This document shows, piece by piece, positions 1-6,861 of a stretch of DNA of 64,000 bases. This DNA is from Senegalimassilia faecalis (lineage in GTDB: Bacteria > Actinomycetota > Coriobacteriia > Coriobacteriales > Eggerthellaceae). Positions within the stretch are counted from its first letter, which is position 1. Each line of letters opens with the position of its first letter. Below the pieces are notes generated by a model. It saw only the letters and a program-made list of their open reading frames with translations. It did no database searches and was not told the origin of the DNA. Where the stretch lies: the NCBI RefSeq assembly GCF_004135645.1, contig NZ_SDPW01000001.1, forward strand, positions 1,054,001 through 1,118,000, written 5' to 3'. Made by a program: the position numbers and the translations under genes.

Positions 1-981
1 GGACACGAGGCCCTGGCGCACCGGCTCCTTCGTCTGCGCGGCGGCAGCGGCGATAGGCGCAGACCCCAGGCCGGCCTCATTGGAGAAGATGCCGCGAGCG
101 ATGCCCTTCTGCATGGCGATGATGATGGCGCCCAGTGCACCGCCGGCAGCGGCGCGCAGGCCGAATGCGGACTCGAAGATCACCACGAACGCGCCGGGGA
201 TTTTATCGAGGTTCGCCAGCAGCACGATGATGGAGAGGCCGACGTACAGCACGACCATGGCGGGAATGACGCGCTCGGAAACGCTGGCGATGCGCTTGAT
301 GCCGCCGATGACCACCAGGCCGACCAGGATGGCAAGCACGATGCCGCCGATGACCGTGGCCCAGGAGTAGTTCATGCCCAGGATGGTCACGGACGCCGCC
401 TTGTCAGGGTCGAAGAAGTTCGTGATGGCGCCGTTGATGGAGTTCACCTGCGTGAAAGTACCAATGCCGAACAGACCGACGCACATGCCGAAGAAGGCAA
501 AGATCTTCGCCAGCCAACGCCAGCTGATCTGCGGCAGGCGCTTGCCCATGCCGCGCTCGATGTAGTAGAACGGGCCGCCAAGCACGTGGCCGGTGTTCTT
601 GTCGATGCTGCGGTACTTCACGGCAAGCAGACCCTCGGAGTACTTCGTGGCCATGCCGAACAGCGCTGCCAACCACATCCAGAACATGGCGCCGGGACCG
701 CCAGCCACAATAGCGGTGGCAACGCCGACGATGTTACCGGTACCGATGGTCGCTGACAGCGCGGTGCACAGCGCGCCGAAGCTGGAAACTTCGCCGGAGC
801 CGCCCTTTTCGTTCTTCATCATGTAGCGCAGCGCGCGCGGCAGTTGGCGGAACTGCAGGCCAGCCAGGCGTGCAGTCAGCAGGATACCGCCTGCAAGGAT
901 GAGCGTCATCAGCGGGACGCCCCACACAAAGTCGTCGATGGCGGTTAGCACGTCATTGACGACGTCGAAAAACCCTTCCAC
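1..981 (-). CDS. Sodium:alanine/glycine symporter (AGCS family), 3' end cut by window
   Basis: Inner-membrane secondary transporter of the alanine or glycine:cation symporter family, taking up small neutral amino acids with sodium. The 327 visible codons read as a chain of hydrophobic segments with the AGCS hallmarks: the run ATIGTGNIVGVATAI, later GGPFYYIERGMGK, and near the cut end IFSNEAGLGSAPIAAAAA followed by VRQGLV. I chose the GTG at 981 because it is preceded by GGAGTGAAAC, a good ribosome binding site, and starts the usual N-terminus (EGFFDVVNDVLTAIDDFVWG). The C-terminal part lies outside the window. The gene lies behind a glycine riboswitch, so its substrate is probably glycine and it may be made when glycine is abundant. 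Identification as AGCS is firm; glycine rather than alanine is inference from the riboswitch. Confidence 0.93.
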   Translation of the reverse strand, partial: MEGFFDVVNDVLTAIDDFVWGVPLMTLILAGGILLTARLAGLQFRQLPRALRYMMKNEKGGSGEVSSFGALCTALSATIGTGNIVGVATAIVAGGPGAMFWMWLAALFGMATKYSEGLLAVKYRSIDKNTGHVLGGPFYYIERGMGKRLPQISWRWLAKIFAFFGMCVGLFGIGTFTQVNSINGAITNFFDPDKAASVTILGMNYSWATVIGGIVLAILVGLVVIGGIKRIASVSERVIPAMVVLYVGLSIIVLLANLDKIPGAFVVIFESAFGLRAAAGGALGAIIIAMQKGIARGIFSNEAGLGSAPIAAAAAQTKEPVRQGLVS

Positions 982-1167
982 GTTTCACTCCTTCAATTGC
1001 TCGAATGCCAATACAACCTCTGCGAAACCCGAGGGCGCGTTGGCAACCGTACGCATTGCGAAGCGACCAGGCGGGGCTGCTGAAAACTATGTGGTTGTGG
1101 AGAGGGAAAAGCTGCGAGCGAACGTCCGAGTTTTGATTCACGTTCACGGTTGCGACAAGCGATATGC

Positions 1168-1305
1168 TTTTCTCTGTCCTTTTGCCTGAGAGTTTCAACG
1201 ATGCGGTTCGCCGCTGCAGCTTCGTCAAGCTTATGCGGCTCGGCCTTGCGGCCTGCGCTCGTCTTGCCCCTTCGGCACCCACATGTGGGATTCTCCAGAG
1301 GCCCC
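1168..1305 (-). promoter_or_regulatory. Glycine riboswitch (single aptamer)
   Basis: On the minus strand the block reads GGAGAATCCCAC (1296-1285), then GCCGAAGGGGCAAG (about 1276-1263), then CTCTCAGGCAAAAGGACAGAG (1192-1172). These are the conserved P1/P3 core strings of glycine aptamers, in the right order. Only one aptamer is visible, not the common tandem pair. About 190 bases separate it from the GTG of the downstream symporter gene; I see no clear terminator hairpin there, so the mode of control (transcription or translation) is open. Confidence 0.9.
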
Positions 1306-1509
1306 TGCCTGTCCTGTTTCTTTCGATCCAGAACATATCAACGGGGTGACGCTATGAAATTGTGGCATGAACGTTAACAGCCCGGTAACAACTTGTAAAC
1401 ACCCTACTTCCCTAGGGACACTACTTTTTCGGGCAAGCGGACAAAATTGGGTGGGAAAAAGGGTAAAGTAAAGTGAAATTGCGAAGTGATATATGCTCAG
1501 GGAGGATGC

Positions 1510-1989
1510 ATGAAGTTCACGGTTGTGGCGGTTGGGAAGCTGAAGGAACGCTTTTGGAGCGATGCGTGTGCGGAGTATCTCAAGCGCCTGCAGCCGTATG
1601 CGAAAACCCAGGTGCGCGAGATTGCCGACGTTGACCCGCGCAAGGCGGGCGGCGTTGACGGCGCGCGCGACAAGGAAGGCGCCGCCATTTGCGCTGAACT
1701 GGAGAAACTTGGTGCCGACACCCATGTGGTGCTGCTAGCAATCGATGGCAAGGAGCGCTCGAGCGAAGGGCTTTCGAAGCGCCTGGACAACCTGATGCTG
1801 CAAGGGAAAAGCAACTTCGCGTTCGTGATTGGCGGCTCGGATGGTGTGAGCACCGCCGTGCGCCAGCGCGCCGATGAACTGCTGTCGTTCGGCCCCATCA
1901 CGCTGCCCCACAACCTCGCGCGCGTCGTGCTGCTTGAGCAGCTCTACCGAACGCAGAAGATTTCCCACGGCGAGCCGTACCATAAATAA
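1510..1989 (+). CDS. rlmH: 23S rRNA (pseudouridine1915-N3)-methyltransferase RlmH
   Basis: SPOUT-family methyltransferase that methylates pseudouridine 1915 in helix 69 of 23S rRNA in assembled 70S ribosomes, using SAM. The 159-residue length is typical. The N-terminus MKFTVVAVGKLKERFW, the knot motif FVIGGSDGVS and the C-terminal LPHNLARVVLLEQLYR...GEPYHK are diagnostic. An in-frame codon lies upstream at 1486, but the ATG at 1510 sits 4-5 bases after GGGAGGATGC and gives the family N-terminus, so I use it. It stands alone between the divergent riboswitch leader and a repeat-rich spacer. Confidence 0.95.
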   Translation: MKFTVVAVGKLKERFWSDACAEYLKRLQPYAKTQVREIADVDPRKAGGVDGARDKEGAAICAELEKLGADTHVVLLAIDGKERSSEGLSKRLDNLMLQGKSNFAFVIGGSDGVSTAVRQRADELLSFGPITLPHNLARVVLLEQLYRTQKISHGEPYHK

Positions 1990-2019
1990 CAGCCCAGTCC
2001 GGCCGCTCGGCCGGGAAAA

Positions 2020-2140
2020 GTGCTTTTGAACAATCCACTGGATTGTTCAATCTCCAACTATGCGCCCGAGCGGGCGCGTTCCCGCTCGCCGAAGGCGAGG
2101 CGGAGACTCCCAAATGCCCAGTGGGCATTTGGGAGGCAAC
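2020..2140. repeat. Cluster of palindromes downstream of rlmH
   Basis: The non-coding stretch after rlmH carries several hairpins in a row. The clearest is 2107-2135: arms CTCCCAAATGCCCA and TGGGCATTTGGGAG around a single G, a perfect 14-bp stem. Upstream are GAACAATCCA/TGGATTGTTC around 2027-2048, and GC-rich stems at about 2062-2078 (GCGCCC...GGGCGC) and 2083-2100. None has a T-run, so they do not look like simple terminators, though one may end rlmH transcription. Confidence 0.6.
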
Positions 2141-2154
2141 ATCGCAGGTCAAAC

Positions 2155-2214
2155 ATGTAGAGTCGAGCGAAAGCTCGACCCATCTAAAAGCGCCGAAGGC
2201 GCATCGCTGACTTG
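2155..2214 (-). repeat. Two-hairpin dispersed repeat unit, inverted copy (copy 1)
   Basis: On the minus strand: GTCAGCGATGCGCCTTCGGC, then a short AT-rich spacer, then GGTCGAGCTTTCGCTCGAC. It has the same layout as four other places in this window: a short GCGC hairpin, a TAAAAT-like spacer, and a hairpin with loop TTTCG. It faces copy 2, so the pair makes a large inverted arrangement. Confidence 0.65.
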
Positions 2215-2236
2215 AATTTCGTGCGTTCGGAATATG

Positions 2237-2291
2237 GTGACGCGCCCTTTGGGCGCTGCGTAAAATGGCTGAGCTTTCGCTCAACCCTACG
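2237..2291 (+). repeat. Two-hairpin dispersed repeat unit (copy 2)
   Basis: Begins GTGACGCGCCCTTTGGGCGC, passes a GTAAAAT spacer, then forms TGAGCTTTCGCTCA and ends CCCTACG. It matches the copy at 33612-33667 almost base for base, apart from paired changes in the second stem. Confidence 0.75.
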
Positions 2292-2362
2292 AAATCGGTG
2301 CAGCGACGCAGTTTTGCTTGTTGGCGTTTTCGGTGCGAGCCCCTGCGACCCCCTGCTGCGCG

Positions 2363-2391
2363 TTGCCCGCTGCTTTCTTCAACTTTATACT
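2363..2391 (+). promoter_or_regulatory. Sigma70-type promoter for xth
   Basis: TTGCCC (2363-2368), a 17-base spacer, and TATACT (2386-2391). The predicted start near 2398 leaves a leader of about 33 bases before the ATG at 2431. Confidence 0.6.
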
Positions 2392-2430
2392 GGTCGGCGA
2401 ACATGATTGCCTGCGAAAGGGGCGCCTTCT

Positions 2431-3372
2431 ATGCGAATGATTTCATGGAACGTCAACGGCCTGCGCGCCGTGCTGAAGAAAGGCTTCGAGGACATCGTCG
2501 GCGAATTCGATGCCGATGTGGTGGCACTGCAGGAAACGAAGCTGCAGGCCGGCCAGGCCACGCTCGACCTGCCGCGCTATCGCGAGTTCTGGAGCTACGC
2601 TGAGCGCAAGGGCTATTCGGGCACGGTGGTGTTCACGAAGGAGAAGCCGCTGCAGGTGCTGCATGGCCTGGGATTTCCGCATCTTGATAACGAAGGCCGC
2701 ATTGTGGCGTGCGAGTTCCCGGAATTCTGGTTCGTGTGCGTGTACACGCCGAACGCGCAAAACGAGCTGGCGCGCATCGATCACCGCATGGAATGGGACG
2801 ATGCGTTCCGCGACTTCTGCAAGGGGCTTGAAGCCGGCGTATTGCCGGCGGGCGTGCCGGTAGAGCGCGAAGGCGCCGACGGCAATGTAGTTTTGCAGCC
2901 TGAAGCCGGGCGCGGCGAGGGCAAAGGCGGCGCTGACGTGGTGCCCGAGCCGGCGCCTATGGGCGAGGGGCATCTTCCCACGCAATGGCTGCCGCTGACG
3001 CAGCCGGGAGAGACGGCCGCGCCGAAGCCCGTGGTGATCTGCGGAGACTTCAACGTTGCACACAACGAGATCGATCTGAAGAACCCCGGCCCGAACCGCG
3101 GTAACGCGGGTTTTTCCGACGAGGAGCGCGAGAAGTTCACGAAGCTGCTCGACGCCGGCTTCACCGACACGTTCCGCAGCCTGCATCCCGACCTGACCGG
3201 TGCCTATTCCTGGTGGAGTTACCGTTTCAATGCGCGTAAGAACAACGCGGGATGGCGTATCGACTACTTCCTGGTCAGCAACGAGCTGGCCCCGAAGGTG
3301 CGCGCGGCCAGTATTTACAGCGAAGTGTTCGGCAGCGACCACTGCCCCGTCGGCCTCGAACTGGAGGATTAA
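2431..3372 (+). CDS. xth: Exodeoxyribonuclease III (AP endonuclease, ExoIII/APE1 family)
   Basis: Base-excision repair enzyme that cuts DNA 5' of abasic sites and removes 3' blocks, Mg-dependent. The EEP-fold motifs are all present: ISWNVNGLRA, LQETKLQ, the VYTPNAQN block, CGDFNVAHNEIDL, the WWSYRFNARKNNAGWRIDYFLVS type end and SDHCPVGLEL. The start at 2431 (MRMISWN) has AAGGGG eight to nine bases upstream; a TTG at 2407 in the same frame is less likely. The protein is 313 residues, longer than the usual 255-270, because about 62 residues (137-198, rich in Gly, Pro and Glu) are inserted between KGLEAG and KPVVICGDFN, where most homologues have a short helix. The insertion is in frame and the catalytic residues are intact. 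Confidence 0.93.
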   Translation: MRMISWNVNGLRAVLKKGFEDIVGEFDADVVALQETKLQAGQATLDLPRYREFWSYAERKGYSGTVVFTKEKPLQVLHGLGFPHLDNEGRIVACEFPEFWFVCVYTPNAQNELARIDHRMEWDDAFRDFCKGLEAGVLPAGVPVEREGADGNVVLQPEAGRGEGKGGADVVPEPAPMGEGHLPTQWLPLTQPGETAAPKPVVICGDFNVAHNEIDLKNPGPNRGNAGFSDEEREKFTKLLDAGFTDTFRSLHPDLTGAYSWWSYRFNARKNNAGWRIDYFLVSNELAPKVRAASIYSEVFGSDHCPVGLELED

Positions 3373-3517
3373 GGGAGCGTGTGCGGGTTGTGCGGGGCGG
3401 GTGGGCGGTGGTTCGCTCGTGGTATCATGCAAAAGTTCAAGAATGGCCGGCGCCTTCCCTGCAAAAGCGGGGTTTGCGCAGCTGGCGCACTGATTTACCG
3501 CTAGAAAGAAACGATTC

Positions 3518-4099
3518 ATGGATACTGCAAAAATCGAAGCCGGCGTTCGCATGATTCTCGAAGGCGTGGGCGAAGACCCCGATCGCGAGGGCCTGCAGGA
3601 AACGCCCGCCCGCGTGGCGCGCATGTACGAAGAGGTGTTCGCCGGCCTGACCGAGGACCCGGCCGTGCATTTCGAGAAGACGTTCGACGAGCACTGCAAC
3701 GAGATGGTGCTCGTGCGCGACATATCGTTCTACTCCATGTGCGAACATCACCTGGTGCCGTTCTTCGGCAAGGCGCACATCGCCTACATCCCCGCGCCCG
3801 ACGGCCGCGTGTGCGGCCTGTCGAAGCTGGCGCGCCTGGTGGAGGTGTACGCGAAGCGCCCGCAGGTGCAGGAGCGCCTGACCGGGCAGATCGCCGACAC
3901 GCTGGTGGAGCAGCTGCATCCGCAGGGCGTGGCCGTGGTGCTTGAGGCCGAGCACATGTGCATGAGCATGCGCGGCGTGAAGAAGCCCGGCAGCCGCACG
4001 GTTACCAGCGCGGTGCGCGGCGTGTTCGCCGGCAGCACCGATGCGGCCCGCGCATCTCGAAGCGAGGTCATGTCGCTCATTCTGCGCGACGCGCGTTAA
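3518..4099 (+). CDS. folE: GTP cyclohydrolase I
   Basis: Zinc enzyme that converts GTP to 7,8-dihydroneopterin triphosphate, first step of folate (and possibly queuosine) synthesis. The 193-residue chain carries [21 protein letters not shown], the zinc site region [40 protein letters not shown], and the second zinc ligand area [22 protein letters not shown]. The ATG at 3518 gives the normal family start. An extended -10 element TGGTATCAT at 3420-3428 could be its promoter. No other folate genes lie beside it. Confidence 0.96.
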   Translation: MDTAKIEAGVRMILEGVGEDPDREGLQETPARVARMYEEVFAGLTEDPAVHFEKTFDEHCNEMVLVRDISFYSMCEHHLVPFFGKAHIAYIPAPDGRVCGLSKLARLVEVYAKRPQVQERLTGQIADTLVEQLHPQGVAVVLEAEHMCMSMRGVKKPGSRTVTSAVRGVFAGSTDAARASRSEVMSLILRDAR

Positions 4100-4111
4100 C
4101 GCGGGGGTTTG

Positions 4112-4909
4112 ATGGACGTTGTGATTGACGCGTGCCAGCAGCTGTTCGGCGTTGCTCCGCTGAGCATGGCGCTGCTGTGCGCGCTGGTGTTCCTGGCGGG
4201 ATACGTCGACGCCATCGCGGGCGGCGGCGGGCTTATCTCGCTGCCCGCGTATCTGATCGTCGGCTTGCCCACACATGCCGCCATCGCTACGAACAAGCTG
4301 AGCTCAGCCATGGGAACCACGCTTACCACCTGGCGTTTCGCGAGGTCGGGCTACATCCAGTGGAAAACGGCCGGCATGTGCGTGGCCGCGGCGCTGATAG
4401 GTTCGGCGCTTGGTTCGAACCTTGTCATGTTCGTGGCCGATTTCTACCTGCGCGTGCTGTTGCTAGTGCTGCTTCCCGTTACGGCTGTGTACGTCATGCG
4501 TTCGAAGGCGTTCGACGACGAAAGCCGCGAGGCGCTCAGCCCGCGTCGCACCGTTGTTATCAGCGTGGTTGTTGCCCTGGTCGTTGGCGCGTACGACGGC
4601 TTTTACGGGCCCGGCACGGGTACGTTCCTGATGCTGCTGCTCACGGGAGCGGCCCACCTGGCCCTCAAGCAGGCCGCGGGCGTGACGAAAGCCATCAACC
4701 TCACCACGAACATCACGGCGTTGTCGGTGTTTTTGCTGCATGGGCAGGTGCTTATCCCCATGGGGCTTTTGGCGGGCGTGTTCGGCATCGCGGGCAACTA
4801 TCTGGGCTCGAAAAGCTTCTCGGAAAACGGCGGTGCCATCGCGAGACCCATCACCATCGTGGTGCTGGTAGTCTTCTTCGTGAAGGTCATCTGGGATTTC
4901 GTGGCGTAA
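4112..4909 (+). CDS. TauE/SafE (TSUP) family membrane permease
   Basis: Multi-pass membrane protein of the 4-toluene sulfonate uptake/TauE-SafE family, generally linked to export or uptake of sulfur-containing anions or organic acids; substrate unknown here. It has the two-fold repeat typical of the family: the N-terminal half has FLAGYVDAIAGGGGLISLPAYL and the C-terminal half has VVGAYDGFYGPGTGTFLMLLL. The 265-residue length is normal. I prefer the ATG at 4112, six bases after GGGGG, over the TTG directly before it. It starts only 12 bases after folE ends, so the two are probably co-transcribed. A second family member lies at 57016. Confidence 0.85.
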   Translation: MDVVIDACQQLFGVAPLSMALLCALVFLAGYVDAIAGGGGLISLPAYLIVGLPTHAAIATNKLSSAMGTTLTTWRFARSGYIQWKTAGMCVAAALIGSALGSNLVMFVADFYLRVLLLVLLPVTAVYVMRSKAFDDESREALSPRRTVVISVVVALVVGAYDGFYGPGTGTFLMLLLTGAAHLALKQAAGVTKAINLTTNITALSVFLLHGQVLIPMGLLAGVFGIAGNYLGSKSFSENGGAIARPITIVVLVVFFVKVIWDFVA

Positions 4910-4942
4910 AGAGCCCGGTTTTCGTTCGCCGCTTGCGGAGCA

Positions 4943-4958
4943 TGTTTCACGCGGAACA
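4943..4958. promoter_or_regulatory. parS-like ParB-binding site (candidate)
   Basis: TGTTTCACGCGGAACA matches the widely conserved parS palindrome (TGTTTCACGTGAAACA) at 14 of 16 positions and lies between two genes. A flanking A/T pair extends the palindrome. The two mismatches are in the right half. One degenerate site could occur by chance. Confidence 0.4.
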
Positions 4959-5047
4959 TCGGCTTGCAACAAAACCTGCACGGCAATCGGGTACTATAGT
5001 TGCGAACGTAGAGGGCGCGCCGCGGCGCGCAAGCGAAAGGACGAAAC

Positions 5048-5317
5048 ATGAAGTGCGTTATCAGCGTTCTTGGTAAGGACCGCAGCGGCATCGTAGCCGC
5101 CGTTTCCGTGGCGCTGGCCGAGTGCGGCGCGAACATCGACGACATCAGCCAGACCATCTTGGGCGAGATGTTCTCCATGACCATGCTGACCACGCTTGAC
5201 ACGGAAAAGGCCGACTTCAACACGGTGCAGGAGCGCCTTGACGCCGTGGCATCCGACCTGGGCGTGCAGATTACCATTCAGCGCGAAGACGTGTTCCAGT
5301 TCATGTACAAGATTTAA
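5048..5317 (+). CDS. ACT domain protein (UPF0237 family)
   Basis: Small 89-residue protein that is a single ACT domain, a fold that often binds amino acids to control a partner. It starts MKCVISVLGKDRSGIVAAVS and continues with AECGANIDDISQTILGEMFSMTMLTTLD, the pattern of the UPF0237 (glycine cleavage repressor-like) family. GAAAGGACGAAAC supplies the ribosome binding site. In many bacteria this gene is followed by a PFL-type UPF0210 gene; here a terminator follows instead, so it is a single-gene unit. Its ligand and partner are unknown. Confidence 0.88.
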   Translation: MKCVISVLGKDRSGIVAAVSVALAECGANIDDISQTILGEMFSMTMLTTLDTEKADFNTVQERLDAVASDLGVQITIQREDVFQFMYKI

Positions 5318-5477
5318 AGGAAGACGGGGTCGAAGTACGGGGCGTACGCCTTTGCTTCGACCCTATTTGCAAACGGCGTTTTTGCAATCGGCTGCGCGCA
5401 GGGCGAAGCCTCAAAGGCGAAGGCGCACCTGTTGTGTTGCGTTAGGCGGGTTGCAGGTGGGCGCCGTCTCGTAAATG

Positions 5478-5508
5478 AAAGCCCGGGTCGTGTGCGGCCC
5501 GGGCTTTT
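5478..5508 (+). terminator. Rho-independent terminator after the ACT gene
   Basis: AAAGCCCGGG and CCCGGGCTTTT pair around a short GC-rich loop, followed by a T-run. The 160 bases between the ACT stop codon and this hairpin hold no gene that I can support. Confidence 0.75.
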
Positions 5509-5571
5509 GCATGGATGCAAAAGTGCCGTAACAGTTGCAAGCTATCCATTTCGTATTGAAGGAGATGGCGA

Positions 5572-6861
5572 ATGACCAGGATATTCTCGTTCACTCAGCC
5601 GCTTGACGTCGATATCGTCGATGCGTTCTGCCTGTTGCAAAAGGGCTTCACGGACCAGTTCGTCTACTACCGCAAAGACCGCCCCGTTCGCTTTATGGGC
5701 CTGGGCCGCTGCATTGCACTGCCCATGCTTGACGACGCGGAATGCGAGCTTTCCGGACCGGCGGGCGAACAGCCGGTGTTCTTCTCGTTCAACCGCTTCG
5801 ACGCGCACAACCCGGCGCCTGCCGACGAGCTGTTCCAGTCGTTTCCCAGCCTGCACTTCATGCTTCCCGAAGTGGTGCTTATCGAAAACGAGCGCGGAAC
5901 GTTTTTGCAGGTCAACTCGCTTGGGCCGGTATACGCCGGCCGTGTGGAGCGCTTCTCGCGCCTGGCGCTTTCCGCGCGGCCGCGCACGCGCCGCAGCATC
6001 GACTACACGCTGACTCTTGATTCGCGCGAGACATGGGAGCGCGCTGTAGACGACGGGCTTGCCGCCATCCACGCCGGCCGCGTTGACAAGGTGGTGCTTT
6101 CGCGCCGCCTGAAAGTGCGCGCCGCCGAGCCGTTCTCCTCGAAAGACCTGCTGGTGAACCTTATCGACGGCACGGCGCACGGCACCGTGCTGCTGTACCG
6201 TTACGCCGACGTGTTCTTCTGCGGCTGCACGCCCGAGCTGCTGGTGCGCAAGCGCGGCGCTGACCTGGAAAGCATGTGCCTGGCCGGCACGTGCCCCACG
6301 TCGCCCGACGCCCAGGAAAACGCTCGCCTGGCCGCGGCGCTGATGGCCGACCAGAAAAACCGCACGGAGCACGATTACGTGGTGCGCTTCATCCGCGATG
6401 TGCTCAACCGCACGTGCTACAGCGTCGATGTGCCGGCGCAACCTACCATCATGCCGCTCACGTGCATCCAGCATCTTATGACGCCGGCGCGCGCGAAGTT
6501 GCTTGACGGCGTCGATTTGTGGTCGATGATGGGCGATCTGCACCCCACGCCGGCCGTGTCGGGCGCACCTGTGGGCGAGGCGAAGATGCTTATCCGCCAG
6601 GTCGAGGCGTACAACCGCGGCTTTTTCGCGGGCGCGTGCGGCTACGTGGACGCCGCCGGCGACGGCGAGTTCAGCGTGGCGCTGCGCACGGGCGTGTTCG
6701 ACGGCGAAATCGGGTATGTGTACGCGGGTTGCGGCATCGTCGACGGAAGCCGCGCTGCCGACGAGTACGACGAAATCGCGCTGAAGCTGAAAACGGTGCT
6801 CTCCGCGTTCGGCGGCGGCACCGAAACAGTGGTAGCCGGTGTGGACGGGGGTGCGCGATGA
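5572..6861 (+). CDS. menF: Isochorismate synthase (menaquinone pathway)
   Basis: Converts chorismate to isochorismate, the entry step into menaquinone synthesis. The C-terminal half is a chorismate-binding domain: LAGTCPTSPDAQENARLAAALMADQKNRTEHDYVV, then LHPTPAVSGAPVGEAK, then YNRGFFAGACGYVD and YAGCGIVDGSRAADEYDEIALKL, which supplies the Mg-binding glutamates. GGAGATGGCGA lies just before the ATG. The last four bases overlap the start of menD (ATGA), so translation of the two is likely coupled. The 429-residue length is normal for MenF, and the menD neighbour separates it from anthranilate or salicylate synthases. Confidence 0.92.
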   Translation: MTRIFSFTQPLDVDIVDAFCLLQKGFTDQFVYYRKDRPVRFMGLGRCIALPMLDDAECELSGPAGEQPVFFSFNRFDAHNPAPADELFQSFPSLHFMLPEVVLIENERGTFLQVNSLGPVYAGRVERFSRLALSARPRTRRSIDYTLTLDSRETWERAVDDGLAAIHAGRVDKVVLSRRLKVRAAEPFSSKDLLVNLIDGTAHGTVLLYRYADVFFCGCTPELLVRKRGADLESMCLAGTCPTSPDAQENARLAAALMADQKNRTEHDYVVRFIRDVLNRTCYSVDVPAQPTIMPLTCIQHLMTPARAKLLDGVDLWSMMGDLHPTPAVSGAPVGEAKMLIRQVEAYNRGFFAGACGYVDAAGDGEFSVALRTGVFDGEIGYVYAGCGIVDGSRAADEYDEIALKLKTVLSAFGGGTETVVAGVDGGAR

